A DNA stretch of 64,000 nt. Origin: Verrucomicrobiia bacterium DG1235 (lineage in GTDB: Bacteria; Verrucomicrobiota; Verrucomicrobiia; Opitutales; Opitutaceae). Under the pieces are notes generated by a model. The model was given only the letters and a program-made list of their open reading frames with translations. It was not told the origin of the DNA and did not search any database. A program made the position numbers and the translations under genes. The stretch covers positions 3,596,335-3,660,334 of the forward strand of contig DS990592.1 of NCBI GenBank assembly GCA_000155695.1. Reading direction: 5' to 3'. Numbering within the stretch: the stretch's first letter is position 1; every line of letters starts with the position of its first letter. Shown here in pieces: positions 29,687-39,969 of the stretch.

Positions 29687-30388
29687 TTAAAATTCCAAAG
29701 AGTAACCAATTCCACGATGCGTCAAAATGTATTCACGATCCGGCGACGCCTCTCTCATTTTCGCCCTCAATGACTTTACATGAGCATCGACCGTCCTTTC
29801 ACCACTCGCCTCGGGCTCCTCCCAAACCCGATACATCAACTGCTCACGTGTCAGCACCCTTCCCGGCCGCTCCAAAAACACTTTCAGCATTCGATACTCA
29901 TAGCGCGTCAGATTCAGCGTTCGCTCGTTTAGTGATATTTGATAACGCTCCCTATCGAGATGAAAAGGACCGAAAACCTCGCCAACCGACTCAGACGGTT
30001 CCGCCAGTGCTCCAGCGCCATTGCCTCGCCGCAAAATCACCCTAACCCGAGCCACGAGCTCACGTACGCTAAACGGCTTGCAGACATAATCGTCCCCGCC
30101 TATCTCAAGTCCTAGAATACGATCTATCTCTTCGTTACGGGCGGTCAGAAAAATGATCGGCACTTGCGAGAAACCGCGAATCTCTTTGCAGACTTCAAAA
30201 CCCGTCGTATCAGGAAGTCCTACATCGAGCACTACCAAAGCAACACCGCCGCCCTTAAGCTTCTCTATCGCTTCAAATCCAGTGCTGACAACTTCGCCGG
30301 AGAAGCCTTCACGCTTCAGGCCAAAGATCAGATTGTCCGAAATCGATGGCTCATCCTCGACGACGAGAATTGTATCCTGTTGCCGCAT
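29687..30388 (-). CDS. creB: CreB-like response regulator
   Basis: A 233-residue OmpR/PhoB-type regulator. The receiver has 'ILVVEDEPSISDNL', 'ALVVLDVGLPDTTGFEVC' (Asp55) and 'CKPFSVRELVARV'. The winged-helix DNA-binding domain has 'LTRYEYRMLKVFLERPGRVL' and 'RTVDAHVKSLRAKM'. The pairing with an adjacent CreC-like kinase supports the symbol. The MFS gene upstream ends 4 bases before its ATG and creC begins immediately after it, so the three genes form a compact operon. Its target promoters are unknown here; I saw no clear cre-tag repeat (TTCAC-N6-TTCAC). Confidence 0.88.
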   Translation of the reverse strand: MRQQDTILVVEDEPSISDNLIFGLKREGFSGEVVSTGFEAIEKLKGGGVALVVLDVGLPDTTGFEVCKEIRGFSQVPIIFLTARNEEIDRILGLEIGGDDYVCKPFSVRELVARVRVILRRGNGAGALAEPSESVGEVFGPFHLDRERYQISLNERTLNLTRYEYRMLKVFLERPGRVLTREQLMYRVWEEPEASGERTVDAHVKSLRAKMREASPDREYILTHRGIGYSLEF

Positions 30389-30392
30389 ACGC

Positions 30393-31676
30393 CTACTCTA
30401 CCGATTCCATTGCCGGCTTTTCTCGAGTTTTCACAATGAAAATCACCATGCCTATAACCATCAAGGCCGGAATCACCGCCATACCCGCTCGCTGGCTTTC
30501 GAAAATCCCGACCATCTGCCCATAAAGGAGCGGCCCGAGAAACGCGGTCGCCTTGCCAGAAAAAGCGAAAAATCCGAAGAACTCGTTCGCCTTCTCCACA
30601 GGCGTAAGCCGACTCAAGTAAGCGCGGCTCGCCGATTGATTCGGCCCTATAAAAAGCCCAATTACAATCGCGCACGCCCAGAATCCCTCTTTGCTCACCA
30701 CAAACAAAGCAGCCACCGTGGCAGCGACAAGGGCAACAAGAGATATCACTATCGTAATACGACTGCCAATACGGTCCTCGACAAAACTAAACACCAAGGA
30801 CCCCAACCCTGAACAGACATTTAAAGCTATGCCAAAAATCATCAGGTCATGAAAACTGAATCCAAAGACCACCGTCGCGTAAATCCCGCCAAATGAGAAG
30901 ATCGCCACCAAACCGTCGTTATAGAACAAACGTGCTATCAACATCCAAAACAGCTGCCGGTACTCGCGCATGTGTCTAAAAGTCTCGCCGATTCGACGAA
31001 ACGACTGACGCGCTACCGAAACGATTCCCTCGCTGTGTTGAGGCGGTTTCGCCTCCTTCACCCATAGCAGCAAGGGCAAACTGAATACAGCGAACCAAAT
31101 CGCCACCAGCACGTTCGTCGCCCGCACATGCTGGGCAGTATCCTTATTCAACCCAAACCATGCTTCATTCTCCGCACCATTCACAAACCCTGCCATTGCG
31201 ATAAACAGGCAGACCAGCCCCCCTAAATAACCAAGGGCAAAGGCTTGCCCTGACACCTTTCCGTGCTCCTCCTTCGGCGCAATCTCCGTTAGAAAGGCGT
31301 TGTTAAACATGATCGACAGCTCCGTCGCCACCAAAGCGCCACCGAACAGCAACAAAGCCATCCAGATGTCGCCAGACTGCGGAAAGTACAAGGCTCCCGT
31401 TAGCAAGCAGGCCGCGGCTGCCATCGTCACCAAAAACCGCTTTTTCCAGCCAAACGCGTCAGCTGCAGCTCCCAGTGGAGGCGACAGAACAGCAATCAAT
31501 ATCGAAGCGATTGCCACCGTGTTCCCCCACAACATCGTTCCCACGTTCTTGTCGGGAGCGATCGATGTGGTGAAATACGTATTGAAAACAAAGGTAAGGA
31601 CCAGCGTTCCGAACGCCGAATTGGCGAAATCGAAAAAGGCCCAGGATATGACGCGCTTGCGAGAGGATTCAGGCAC
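30393..31676 (-). CDS. UMF1-family MFS transporter
   Basis: A 427-residue permease with about 12 membrane segments. The start 'RVISWAFFDFANSAFGTLVL' is the hallmark of UMF1/Atg22-like MFS proteins. 'LSPPLGAAADAFGWKKRFL' and 'FIGPNQSASRAYLSRLTPVE' match conserved loops of the same family. The substrate is unknown; Atg22 homologues in yeast export amino acids. It is the first gene of a unit with creB and creC, four bases apart, so its expression is probably tied to that two-component system. No closely linked enzyme hints at the cargo. Confidence 0.92.
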   Translation of the reverse strand: MPESSRKRVISWAFFDFANSAFGTLVLTFVFNTYFTTSIAPDKNVGTMLWGNTVAIASILIAVLSPPLGAAADAFGWKKRFLVTMAAAACLLTGALYFPQSGDIWMALLLFGGALVATELSIMFNNAFLTEIAPKEEHGKVSGQAFALGYLGGLVCLFIAMAGFVNGAENEAWFGLNKDTAQHVRATNVLVAIWFAVFSLPLLLWVKEAKPPQHSEGIVSVARQSFRRIGETFRHMREYRQLFWMLIARLFYNDGLVAIFSFGGIYATVVFGFSFHDLMIFGIALNVCSGLGSLVFSFVEDRIGSRITIVISLVALVAATVAALFVVSKEGFWACAIVIGLFIGPNQSASRAYLSRLTPVEKANEFFGFFAFSGKATAFLGPLLYGQMVGIFESQRAGMAVIPALMVIGMVIFIVKTREKPAMESVE

Positions 31677-31750
31677 ACGCGAATCGGAACCAATTCAAGC
31701 CCCGAATGCGAGCCTCTAAGAAGCGCCCTTCCTTATTTTGAGAGCAGATA

Positions 31751-32230
31751 CTACCTCTGGCCATGGTTGACGTCGTATTCGCGCGCCCCCTCTTTCTCCT
31801 TCATCGCCACCAGTTTTCCTTCGGCAAAAAGGAGTTCAGCAATTATCTTACCTCGAATCGACTCATTGCGAAAGATCGGCTCCCGCACAGTGACGAGTAC
31901 TCCCGTTTTCTGATCATAGTACGAACGCTCCTGTTCGCCGTCAGACTCAATGGTCGAGCTTAGGACGACGTCCTTCTCATAATGCCAAATCTGAGCCGAA
32001 GCAGTATCATGGTAAACCTCCTCTACCTTCATCGGTTCGCCCAAGATAGCGATAACCTCCGCCTCAGTCATTCCAACGACCACCGTCAGAGGCTCCTGGA
32101 GTGCCCCGGCTGAATTCGATGTGGTTTCGCAGCCCGCTAGGACGATGCAACTCGCTACAAGCGAGCTAGCAAAAATTAGCTTCGCGACCGCCTTTAAAAG
32201 CGAATCGTTTCCGAACAGTTTAAGTCTCAT
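31751..32230 (-). CDS. OmlA/BamE-like lipoprotein
   Basis: A 159-residue lipoprotein with signal and lipobox 'IVLAGC' (Cys34). ATG 32230 is preferred because it opens a signal peptide, whereas the extra upstream 19 codons do not. The body resembles SmpA/OmlA-type domains: 'VVVGMTEAEVIAILGEPMKV' is the classic 'GMTxxEVxxxLGxP' motif. It is followed by 'WHYEKDVVLSSTIESDGEQE' and a beta-rich end. Such domains sit in the outer membrane and bind other envelope proteins. Identity with BamE itself is not claimed. The gene is separate from the MFS operon by 75 bases. Confidence 0.8.
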   Translation of the reverse strand: MRLKLFGNDSLLKAVAKLIFASSLVASCIVLAGCETTSNSAGALQEPLTVVVGMTEAEVIAILGEPMKVEEVYHDTASAQIWHYEKDVVLSSTIESDGEQERSYYDQKTGVLVTVREPIFRNESIRGKIIAELLFAEGKLVAMKEKEGAREYDVNHGQR

Positions 32231-32915
32231 TGATGATATGGGTGATTTGACGGTTTTAGATGGCAGCGAAGCTGATCCGCAAACCATAGGAGCTCTGTTT
32301 AAGATCTACGATTCTCCAAAGCGTGATACTTCAATTTAATTCCGCCAATAAATAACTGATTTTCAAACCTTACTCTTTTTTAAAATCGCAACTCATCAAG
32401 TCGCCTAGTGTACACGACGAAGACTCCGACTCGTAGCAAATCCGATACACCCGGTCGAGAATAGGAGCGTCGATGCCCTTACTCTGGCAAACCGCGCTAA
32501 AGGCCTTAGCCCTGCGATACTCTTCTGCCTATCTCTTCCGCCGTTCTCCCTTTCGAGATCGTCTCTCCCTATGAGCGATTGCGAATCCATTCGCAAAGGC
32601 AGATCGCCAGTAAGTCTCCAAAGCCGCTCAAACCGTAGAACACCTCCAATTTCGCGCCCAAGTTCTGACCAACCCTCACCATTCCCACATCCAAGTCTCA
32701 AAAATGTGATTCTCAAGGGTTCACTTATACTCGGTCAGCTCCACGCAACGGTCTGCTCAAGGCAATAGCGACTTATCTTCATCTACCCCTCAGCGCCTCT
32801 ACCACAAAACAGCAGAACCCCCTGTGTATAAGCGCTTAATTTCATTTTTACGTTGAACGCTTATTCACATTTACCGTCTTCTACAGTGACAAGATTTTAT
32901 AAAGCTACGTTAAAA
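32231..32915. other. Long gap without a convincing gene
   Basis: This 685-base stretch has short frames on both strands (for example around 32405-32768), but none has a recognisable motif or the codon pattern of its neighbours. It might include a decayed gene. The promoter of the small protein at 32916 should be near its right end. No hairpin or RNA was identified. Confidence 0.4.
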
Positions 32916-33179
32916 ATGCTCCACTACCTCAGATCTCGATTACGACGCTCCCCCATTCGTGAGGATGCCATGCTTCGAAACGAGGACGAACACGATGGAG
33001 TGAAAAACGTGCAGTTCGTAAGCTTTCTGCAGCAGAGCGGTTTTCGTAAGCGCGCCCTCGATCGTCACGGCAAAACCAAGCGAGTCAAAAAGATGATCGC
33101 CCTCACCGCGATCTGGAGCTTCCTCATCGCCTGCGCTTGGATCGCATTCGAAAGCGCCGAAGCCCTAGAGCTTTTCTAG
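32916..33179 (+). CDS. Small membrane protein, unknown
   Basis: An 87-residue protein with a basic N-terminus ('MLHYLRSRLRRSPIR'), a charged middle ('NEDEHDGVKNV') and one C-terminal membrane helix ('MIALTAIWSFLIACAWIAFE'). ATG 32916 was preferred to a TTG 63 bases upstream because the additional residues look random. The helix and the C-rich codons support a real gene. No family recognised. Topology would place the basic N-terminus inside the cell. Confidence 0.45.
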   Translation: MLHYLRSRLRRSPIREDAMLRNEDEHDGVKNVQFVSFLQQSGFRKRALDRHGKTKRVKKMIALTAIWSFLIACAWIAFESAEALELF

Positions 33180-33324
33180 AAAAGAGGAGCAAACCTGCCG
33201 AACTCCTACTCGGAATGTACTCGCTGCTTCCGAACGGCTAATCACAGCAGCGAAGATTAAGAAACGGTTCGCAAACCCAAATCGCGTGATCTTCTGCAAG
33301 CATCCCTTTTTCGATGCGAACTAA

Positions 33325-33445
33325 CTAAACCACGGGCGCACCGCCGCCGGATTCCGGTAGCGTCGCAACACAAACGCTAGTCGCGATTAACGCGACCACA
33401 AGCGCAGCTATACCCAGAGTTCTAGAACCAGATAACTTCTTTCAT
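33325..33445 (-). pseudogene. Possible tiny membrane peptide, out of frame with its ATG
   Basis: From the minus strand, an ATG AAA at 33445 is followed, one base out of frame, by 'KLSGSRTLGIAALVVALIAT' and then 'SVCVATLPESGGGAPVV' and a stop at 33325. The hydrophobic core and the basic lead look like a real signal or membrane peptide of about 40 residues. The only nearby start is shifted by one base, so it is either broken or coincidental. Confidence 0.2.
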
Positions 33446-33501
33446 GACAACAAAGGCGAGAGGTGCCCAGAAAGCTGGTACACCACTCAACCTCGTAATC
33501 C

Positions 33502-33521
33502 GTTCGTCTGCTTAGACGAAC
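33502..33521 (-). terminator. Perfect hairpin downstream of sdhB
   Basis: An 8-base perfect stem (33502-33509 with 33514-33521) with a 4-base loop lies 14 bases past the sdhB stop. No U-tract follows on the minus strand. It may be a 3' stabilising hairpin or a weak terminator. Confidence 0.45.
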
Positions 33522-33534
33522 AAGCAAGAAATAT

Positions 33535-34302
33535 CTATACGAGCGGCTTCGCCTTGAAAGAGCTGCGCACAGTGGCTCCCACGAAATCCCGATTGAGCTT
33601 AGAAATAAACTCTTCCGAAATCAATTTAGGACATGCCGCCGAACACTCGTACTGGTTCGTGCAGTTACCAAAGCCGGCCTCATCCATCGCAGCAACCATG
33701 CTGAGAACACGTCGGTCCTTCTCGGGCTTGCCCTGTGGAAGCAGATTTAGCTGTCCCGCTTTCGCCGAAACGAAGAGCATCGCCGACGCATTCTTACAAG
33801 CCGCCACGCAGGCGCCACAGCCGATACAGGCCGCCGCATCCATGGCGAGATCCGCGATCTCCTTGCCGATAGGAATCGAGTTCGCGTCCGGAGCAGCTCC
33901 AGTACGGATCGTGATGAAGCCACCAGCCTGCTGAATCTTGTCAAAGGACGCTCGGTCGGTGACCAGGTCCTTGACGATTGGAAATGCCTTCGCTCGGAAA
34001 GGCTCGACCGTGATGGTGTCGCCGTCCTTGAAGCTTCGCATGTAGGTTTGGCAAGTCGCCACGCCGTGTTCCGGTCCGTGAGGCTTACCGTCGATCATAC
34101 AGGAACAAGTGCCGCAGATGCCTTCGCGACAATCATGGGCGAAAGCGATCGGCTCGTCACCGGAATCGGTAAGATCCTCGTTGACCACATCCATCATCTC
34201 CAAAAAGGACATGTTCGGATTCAGATCCTTGGCTTCGTAATTCTCGAAGCGCCCTTCAGTTTCGTTGTTCTTCTGGCGCCAGACGCGTAGTTTAACGTTC
34301 AT
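33535..34302 (-). CDS. sdhB: Succinate dehydrogenase iron-sulfur subunit
   Basis: A 255-residue subunit that carries electrons from the flavoprotein to the membrane anchor. The [2Fe-2S] cluster site is '[13 protein letters not shown]' with a later Cys ('VATCQ'). The [4Fe-4S] site is '[12 protein letters not shown]', and the [3Fe-4S] region is '[16 protein letters not shown]'. The layout and spacing fit the b558-type enzymes of Bacteroidota and Verrucomicrobiota. It ends the sdhCAB operon, 31 bases after sdhA. It is complete. Confidence 0.96.
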   Translation of the reverse strand: MNVKLRVWRQKNNETEGRFENYEAKDLNPNMSFLEMMDVVNEDLTDSGDEPIAFAHDCREGICGTCSCMIDGKPHGPEHGVATCQTYMRSFKDGDTITVEPFRAKAFPIVKDLVTDRASFDKIQQAGGFITIRTGAAPDANSIPIGKEIADLAMDAAACIGCGACVAACKNASAMLFVSAKAGQLNLLPQGKPEKDRRVLSMVAAMDEAGFGNCTNQYECSAACPKLISEEFISKLNRDFVGATVRSSFKAKPLV

Positions 34303-34333
34303 TACAATTTCCTTCGTTTCTTAGCCGTGTGAC

Positions 34334-36250
34334 TTACTTGTAGCTACGGGTGGCAAATTTAACTGATTCGTACTCGAGTTCTTCGGTATGACGGACAGGC
34401 TCCTGCCCCTCTCCCTTATACTCCCAAGCCGCTACGTGAGCAAACTTCTCGTCGTCTCGCATCGCTTCACCGTCCGGGTATTGATGCTCCTCACGGAAGT
34501 GACCGCCGCAGGACTCTTCTCGAGTCAGAGCGTCGCGACACATTAGCTCGCCGAGTTCCAGGAAGTCACCTACGCGACCCGCGTTCTCAAGCGACTGGTT
34601 GAGTTCCTTGCCTTCGCCAGGAACGCGAACATCGGCCCAGTACTCCTCGCGGAGCTCAGGGATCAGCTTGATCGCCTTCTCAAGTCCTTCCTTGGTGCGA
34701 GCCATACCGCAATGATCCCACATGATCTTGCCGAGACGAACATGGAAGCTCTTTACCGACTGCTTACCCTTATTGGAAAGTAGCTTCTCGGTACGGGCCT
34801 TAACCTCCTCTTCCGCCTTGACGAATTCCGCGTCATCAGTCGAAGGAGCTCCGTCACGATCGAGCTCCGCCAAGTAATGAGGAATTGTATACGGCAGAAC
34901 AAAGTAGCCATCCGCGAGTCCTTGCATGAGAGCAGAAGCTCCGAGACGATTGGCTCCATGGTCGGAGAAGTTAGCCTCGCCCATGACAAAGAGGCCGGGG
35001 AGGTTGCTCATCAAATTGTAGTCTACCCAGAGACCGCCCATTGTGTAGTGAACCGCTGGATAAATACGCATCGGTACATCGTAAGCGCTCTCGTCAGTTA
35101 TCTCTTTATAAATATCAAAGAGATTTCCATAGCGTTCTTTGATCGTGTCAGCTCCAAGACGCTTGATCGCGTCACTGAAATCTAGATACACGCCAAGCCC
35201 GGTTTCACCTACGCCACGACCGTCATCGCACGCCTCTTTCGCCGAACGAGACGAAATATCGCGCGGAGCCAAGTTACCAAAACTTGGATACTTGCGCTCA
35301 AGATAATAGTCGCGCTCATCCTCGGGGATTTGATGCGGTGGACGCTTGTCGTCACGCTTCTTCGGCACCCAGATTCGCCCATCGTTACGGAGCGACTCGG
35401 ACATAAGCGTGAGCTTCGACTGATAGTCGCCGGAAACAGGGATACAGGTCGGGTGGATCTGCGTATAACAAGGATTCGCGAAGGCCGCTCCCTTACGATG
35501 AGCGCGCCAAGCAGCCGTCACATTCGAATTACGAGCGTACGTTGAAAGGTTAAACACATTACCATAACCACCTGTGCCTAGCACTACCGCATGCGCCGAG
35601 TGGCGCGTGATGGCTCCCGTATTCAAATTTCGGGTAATGATGCCCTTGGCATGTCCGTCGATGACTACTACTTCGAGCATCTCTTCGTTCGCGCAAAGCT
35701 CGACAGTGCCCAGCCCTACTTGACGGCTAAGAGCTGAGTAAGCGCCGAGCAAAAGCTGCTGACCCGTTTGACCACGAGCGTAAAACGTGCGGGAAACCTG
35801 AGCCCCGCCAAATGAGCGATTTGCCAGCAAACCTCCATACTCGCGAGCGAATGGCACTCCCTGAGCCGCGCACTGGTCGATAATATTTACACTGACCTGA
35901 GCTAGGCGGTACACATTCGCCTCGCGGGAGCGGAAATCGCCACCCTTGATCGTGTCGTAGAAAAGTCGATACACGCTATCGCCATCGTTCTGATAGTTCT
36001 TCGCGGCATTTATTCCGCCCTGAGCAGCAATCGAGTGAGCGCGACGCGGGCTGTCGTGGAAGGTAAAGCACTTCACCTTGTAACCGAGTTCGCCGAGAGT
36101 CGCCGCAGCCGATGCTCCCGCCAAGCCAGAGCCGACCATTATAATGTCGTACTTACGCTTGTTGGCAGGATTGACGAGCTTGCCCTCCATTATGTGTTTT
36201 TCCCACTTCTTCTCAAGCGGGCCGGATGGTATCTTAGGATCTAATTTCAT
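34334..36250 (-). CDS. sdhA: Succinate dehydrogenase flavoprotein subunit
   Basis: A 638-residue FAD subunit that oxidises succinate to fumarate on the cytoplasmic face. It shows the dinucleotide motif '[20 protein letters not shown]', the FAD-linking region '[20 protein letters not shown]' (covalent His expected), the substrate loop '[20 protein letters not shown]', and '[20 protein letters not shown]'. The length matches the type with a separate di-haem cytochrome b. It lies 12 bases after sdhC and before sdhB. Complete; no anomalies. Confidence 0.97.
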   Translation of the reverse strand: MKLDPKIPSGPLEKKWEKHIMEGKLVNPANKRKYDIIMVGSGLAGASAAATLGELGYKVKCFTFHDSPRRAHSIAAQGGINAAKNYQNDGDSVYRLFYDTIKGGDFRSREANVYRLAQVSVNIIDQCAAQGVPFAREYGGLLANRSFGGAQVSRTFYARGQTGQQLLLGAYSALSRQVGLGTVELCANEEMLEVVVIDGHAKGIITRNLNTGAITRHSAHAVVLGTGGYGNVFNLSTYARNSNVTAAWRAHRKGAAFANPCYTQIHPTCIPVSGDYQSKLTLMSESLRNDGRIWVPKKRDDKRPPHQIPEDERDYYLERKYPSFGNLAPRDISSRSAKEACDDGRGVGETGLGVYLDFSDAIKRLGADTIKERYGNLFDIYKEITDESAYDVPMRIYPAVHYTMGGLWVDYNLMSNLPGLFVMGEANFSDHGANRLGASALMQGLADGYFVLPYTIPHYLAELDRDGAPSTDDAEFVKAEEEVKARTEKLLSNKGKQSVKSFHVRLGKIMWDHCGMARTKEGLEKAIKLIPELREEYWADVRVPGEGKELNQSLENAGRVGDFLELGELMCRDALTREESCGGHFREEHQYPDGEAMRDDEKFAHVAAWEYKGEGQEPVRHTEELEYESVKFATRSYK

Positions 36251-36262
36251 CGGAGGGGAAAA

Positions 36263-37054
36263 CTAGTTGTTAGCCGCTATGCGAGTTTCACAGACGTTGC
36301 AGTCAGGCGTGCAAAGCTCGCCCATCGCTACCTGAAGGTTAGGATTCTGAATCTTCACGTATCCAGAAAGCACCGACCCTACAATGGCCGCGTTTCCAAG
36401 AAAGTAGAGAATGCAGACCGCGATCGTCAGCTTATTGAGACAAGTTGCCCAGGTGCGGCTTCTCAAACCTATCGACTGAAACATGCTCGAAATGCCATGG
36501 CTGAGGTGCAGCGTGAGAAGCGCGATCGCCACAAGATAGAAAACCGAAACCCAAACCTGCTGGAAGCCAAACACCATCATCGAGTGCACGTCCGGAACAA
36601 GGTGTCCGTCCAGCATCGCCATCGGGTAGAAATCCTCGCCATGCGTCGTCTTCGTAGTGAAGTGCATGATGTGATAGATGATAAAGGCGAGAACGATCAC
36701 TCCGCTGTATCGCATCGTGCGCGAAGCGTACGAAGCTCTCAGCGTCTGCTGATTCGCATAACCTTTGGCGCCGCGGGCCGCTTTGTTTTCAAGCACAAGA
36801 GCAACCGCTGACCAGATATGGAGAGCGACCGTCAATAGCAGGAATCCACGGATCGCCCAAAGAGCAGGTCCAAGCGACTGCAATAAATGCGCGTACGCGT
36901 TGATTTTCTCCGGAGCGGAAAAAATCTGCAAATTGCCGACCAAGTGGCCAAACACGAACCCGACAAGGATTAGTCCAGTGATCGCCATGATCACTTTCTT
37001 TCCTATCGAGGTTTTGAAGAGGGCGTTAAGAATATTCATCGGAAAACTAGTCAT
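36263..37054 (-). CDS. sdhC: Succinate dehydrogenase cytochrome b558 subunit
   Basis: A 263-residue membrane anchor with five hydrophobic segments and haem-ligand histidines in 'LVGFVFGHLVGNLQIF', 'LTVALHIWSAVAL', 'AFIIYHIMHFTTK' and 'LLTLHLSHGISSMFQ'. This is the single-subunit, two-haem cytochrome b type. It passes electrons to a quinone. The start is placed at ATG 37054 (37039 is an alternative); a frame opening extends further upstream, but those residues are unrelated to the family. It ends with a Cys-rich tail ('CTPDCNVCETRIAANN'), which is unusual. It is the first gene of sdhCAB. A '-35'-like TTGACC lies about 80 bases upstream. Confidence 0.93.
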   Translation of the reverse strand: MTSFPMNILNALFKTSIGKKVIMAITGLILVGFVFGHLVGNLQIFSAPEKINAYAHLLQSLGPALWAIRGFLLLTVALHIWSAVALVLENKAARGAKGYANQQTLRASYASRTMRYSGVIVLAFIIYHIMHFTTKTTHGEDFYPMAMLDGHLVPDVHSMMVFGFQQVWVSVFYLVAIALLTLHLSHGISSMFQSIGLRSRTWATCLNKLTIAVCILYFLGNAAIVGSVLSGYVKIQNPNLQVAMGELCTPDCNVCETRIAANN

Positions 37055-37396
37055 TTCTCGCCAAGGAAAAATCCAAACACGGACTGCCCTAAGCAAGGGC
37101 CGAAACGAGTAATGTCTTATCTTTATTGGGTCAATTAGGAATCCGACTTTAATGAAACGATTTCTCCAATGATAAGATCTTCCGATTGAGCGCATTAGAA
37201 GGCCTGCTTGACTTGCCGACAAAGCCAGAGCCGCGCCGCTCAAAAGCAGAGAGCAGTCGGCGCCGAAAAGAACCCTAGCAGCAAACCGAGGCTGACCTTA
37301 GACATCTTCCGGAAAGATCGCCCTTCCGCCTTGAAGAATCGTAGTCTCGCCCTACCTTTCTTCCCAGCGTCAAAACGCCAGCCACCGCCCCGCACT

Positions 37397-39571
37397 ATGC
37401 CCACTCGTCCAGCCCAAGACCTGCAAGCGCCGAGCCCCGACGCGCAAGACTCATTTGAACAACTCCGCGTCCTCATCGACAACATCCCGGATGTTGTCTA
37501 CATAAAAGACAGGCAAAGCAGGTTTATCGCCGCAAACGTCGCCATGGCCAAGCTCTTCGGAAAAACCAAAGTCGAAGAGCTCTACGGGAAGACGGATTTC
37601 GATTTCTGCGAAAAAGCGCTCGCAGAAGCGTATTTCGCCGACGAACAACGACTCTTCAAAACAGGGGAAACCATCCAGTCAAAACAAGAAGAGGTCCGCT
37701 CAGAAGAAGGGCAGAATCTCGTATTCAGGGTCTCTAAAACCCCTCTTCGCGACCCCTCCGGAAAGATCTACGGCCTCGTAGGCATCGGCCGAAACATCAC
37801 CGACCTCGCCTCTGCCAACCAAAAACTCGCTCGACAATCCCAAGAGCTAAAAAATCGAAACCTCGAGGTAGAATTCGAACGCCGACAGCTGAAGACCCTG
37901 ATCGACAACATCCCCGACTTCATTTACTTCAAAGACCGGCAAAGCAGATTTCTAAACGGCAACAAAGCCTTCTACCACTCCCTCAAGGCAGAATCGATCG
38001 AGGCGATCAAAGGGATGAGCGATCTGGACTTCTTCCCGCCGGAAGAAGCCAAAACCTTCTTGGAAGGCGAAACTGCCCTCATGGAAAAAGGTGAATCCGT
38101 CACTCTCGAAGAACAAGGGACGAAACCCGACGGATCTCCGCGCTATCTTCACACCACCAAGACCCCAATTCGAAATCCCGAAACCGACGAAGTCATCGGA
38201 TTGGTCGGCATCACACGCGACGTCACCGAAATCAGACGAATCCGCCGCGAACTGATCCAGCAGTCGGAAGCCCTCAAAAAACGCTCAGAAGAAACGGAGT
38301 TCCAACGCAACCAACTCCAAACCCTCATCAACAACATCCCCGACTTCATCTATTTCAAAGACCAGCAAAGCAAATTCCTAAACGGCAACAACATGTTCTA
38401 TCAGGGGCTCGGAGCCAGCACCCTGGAAGAAATCATCGGCAAGACGGACCTGGATTACCTGCCCGAAGAGATCGCAACCACCTTCTACGAAGACGAACGC
38501 CAGATGATGCTGACCGGCGAACCGATAAGCAAAGAAGAAGCCAGTAAAAACAGATACGGCAAACCCGTCGTCCTGCACACCACCAAAACCCCCATCAGAG
38601 ACCCCGAGACCAATGAAGTCGTAGGCTTCGTCGGCATCAGCAGAGACATAACAGAAGTCACCCGAAATCGCCAGATCCTCGAAAAGCAGACCCTCGACCT
38701 CCAACGCCAAAAAGAAGAGGTTTCCGCCGCGCTCGCCAAACTAAAACAAGCCCAGACCAAGCTCGTCCAATCAGAGAAAATGGCCTCGCTCGGCGTCCTC
38801 ACTGCAGGCATCGCCCACGAAATAAACAATCCCATCAACTTCGTCTACGCCGGCGTCAACAGCATGGTCAAAGACTTCGACGACGTAAAAATCATCGTCG
38901 AGAAAATGCGAACCCTCGCCACCGCCGAAGACAAGGAAACCGCCGTCGCCGAGCTCGAGAAGCTACGCGAAACTCAATACTTCGACGACGCCTTCGAAGC
39001 CCTCGAGGAAACCCTCAAAGACATCAAGCTCGGGGCCACGCGCATCACCGAAATAGTCGCCGGCCTCAGCAAGTTCTCGCGCCTCGGCAAGGAAGACTGG
39101 CAAGTATCCGACATTCACTCGGATATCGATAGCGTGCTCGTGCTCCTCAAAAACAAGTACAAAACCCACATCAAAATCGAGAAGCGCTACCAACAAAACC
39201 TTCCCCGCATCGAATGCTTTCCCGGCAAGCTCAACCAAGCCTTCATGAACATTCTCAGCAACGCCATCGACGCCATCGACGCCAAAGCGAAGCAAGGCCA
39301 CATCGTTATTGAAACCTCGCACGATGAAGATACAGTCACCATCTCAATCAAAGACGACGGCACCGGCATGACCGACGAGGTCCGCGAGAAAATTTTCGAC
39401 CCATTCTTCACCACCAAAGAAATCGGAAAAGGCGTTGGTCTTGGCCTTGCCATCACTTACTCGATCATTCAAGACCACGTAGGGGAAATGGTGATCAACA
39501 CCTCGGAGGGAGACGGCTCGGAATTCCTCGTAAAACTTCCCATCAGGCAAAAACAGTCGAACAAAGGATAA
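37397..39571 (+). CDS. Histidine kinase with three PAS domains
   Basis: A 724-residue cytoplasmic kinase. ATG 37397 was chosen; the open frame upstream lacks family features. Three PAS domains begin at '[17 protein letters not shown]', '[20 protein letters not shown]' and '[20 protein letters not shown]'; the second and third are very similar, suggesting recent duplication. After a coiled coil come a HisKA-like region ('[20 protein letters not shown]', His474) and an HATPase ('[12 protein letters not shown]', '[17 protein letters not shown]'). The signal is unknown; PAS pockets could bind haem, flavin or ligands. Two receiver genes follow immediately, so it probably starts a phosphorelay. It is divergent from sdhCAB. 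Confidence 0.93.
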   Translation: MPTRPAQDLQAPSPDAQDSFEQLRVLIDNIPDVVYIKDRQSRFIAANVAMAKLFGKTKVEELYGKTDFDFCEKALAEAYFADEQRLFKTGETIQSKQEEVRSEEGQNLVFRVSKTPLRDPSGKIYGLVGIGRNITDLASANQKLARQSQELKNRNLEVEFERRQLKTLIDNIPDFIYFKDRQSRFLNGNKAFYHSLKAESIEAIKGMSDLDFFPPEEAKTFLEGETALMEKGESVTLEEQGTKPDGSPRYLHTTKTPIRNPETDEVIGLVGITRDVTEIRRIRRELIQQSEALKKRSEETEFQRNQLQTLINNIPDFIYFKDQQSKFLNGNNMFYQGLGASTLEEIIGKTDLDYLPEEIATTFYEDERQMMLTGEPISKEEASKNRYGKPVVLHTTKTPIRDPETNEVVGFVGISRDITEVTRNRQILEKQTLDLQRQKEEVSAALAKLKQAQTKLVQSEKMASLGVLTAGIAHEINNPINFVYAGVNSMVKDFDDVKIIVEKMRTLATAEDKETAVAELEKLRETQYFDDAFEALEETLKDIKLGATRITEIVAGLSKFSRLGKEDWQVSDIHSDIDSVLVLLKNKYKTHIKIEKRYQQNLPRIECFPGKLNQAFMNILSNAIDAIDAKAKQGHIVIETSHDEDTVTISIKDDGTGMTDEVREKIFDPFFTTKEIGKGVGLGLAITYSIIQDHVGEMVINTSEGDGSEFLVKLPIRQKQSNKG

Positions 39572-39573
39572 GC

Positions 39574-39969
39574 ATGAGCGCAGTAGCACAACGAAAATAC
39601 AACATTCTGTACGTAGACGACGAGCTAAGCAACCTGCGCGTCTTCAAGAGCACCTTCCGACGCGAGTTCAACATCCTACTCGCGGAATCCGCGGCAGAAG
39701 CAGTCGAGCTCCTCAAAACCAACAAAATCGACCTGCTCATCACAGACCAAATGATGCCGGAGATGACCGGCGTCGAACTGCTCCACGAAATCAAGAAACT
39801 TTTCCCAAACATCCCGCCCAATCGCGTAATGCTATCTGGATACGCCCAGCCTGACGACATCGACTTGGCATTCGAAGAGTACCGACTCTATAAATTCATC
39901 TCTAAGCCATGGGACGAAGACCAACTCAAGAATCTTATTATTGAAGCGATCGAAGCCGGGAATGAATAA
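39574..39969 (+). CDS. Stand-alone response regulator receiver
   Basis: A 131-residue receiver without an output domain. Acidic pocket 'YVDDELSNL', phosphorylation site 'LLITDQMMPEMTGVELL' (Asp58), the Ser/Thr switch 'VMLSGYA' and the Lys loop 'FISKPWDEDQLKN' are all present. The 'SKPWD' end is typical of RpfG/HDOD-linked receivers. It starts two bases after the PAS kinase stop and the next gene overlaps its last 8 bases, so the three proteins are very probably co-translated. It could shuttle phosphate between the two kinases. Confidence 0.93.
   Translation: MSAVAQRKYNILYVDDELSNLRVFKSTFRREFNILLAESAAEAVELLKTNKIDLLITDQMMPEMTGVELLHEIKKLFPNIPPNRVMLSGYAQPDDIDLAFEEYRLYKFISKPWDEDQLKNLIIEAIEAGNE

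Larger units (their letters stand above)
33180..33534. other. Gap with a hairpin and a possible broken small gene
   Basis: This 355-base gap lies between the small membrane protein gene and the end of sdhB. It contains a perfect hairpin (33502-33521) and a minus-strand frame that reads like a tiny membrane peptide but lacks an in-frame start. Both are listed separately. Nothing else was recognised. Confidence 0.5.

Noticed and set aside
30328-30675. Minus-strand frame of 115 residues at the end of the MFS gene
   Set aside because: It overlaps the UMF1 gene and creB in another frame and has no recognisable content.
32405-32768. Two opposing frames of 65-103 residues
   Set aside because: No motif, no plausible start context and composition unlike real genes here; treated as non-coding.
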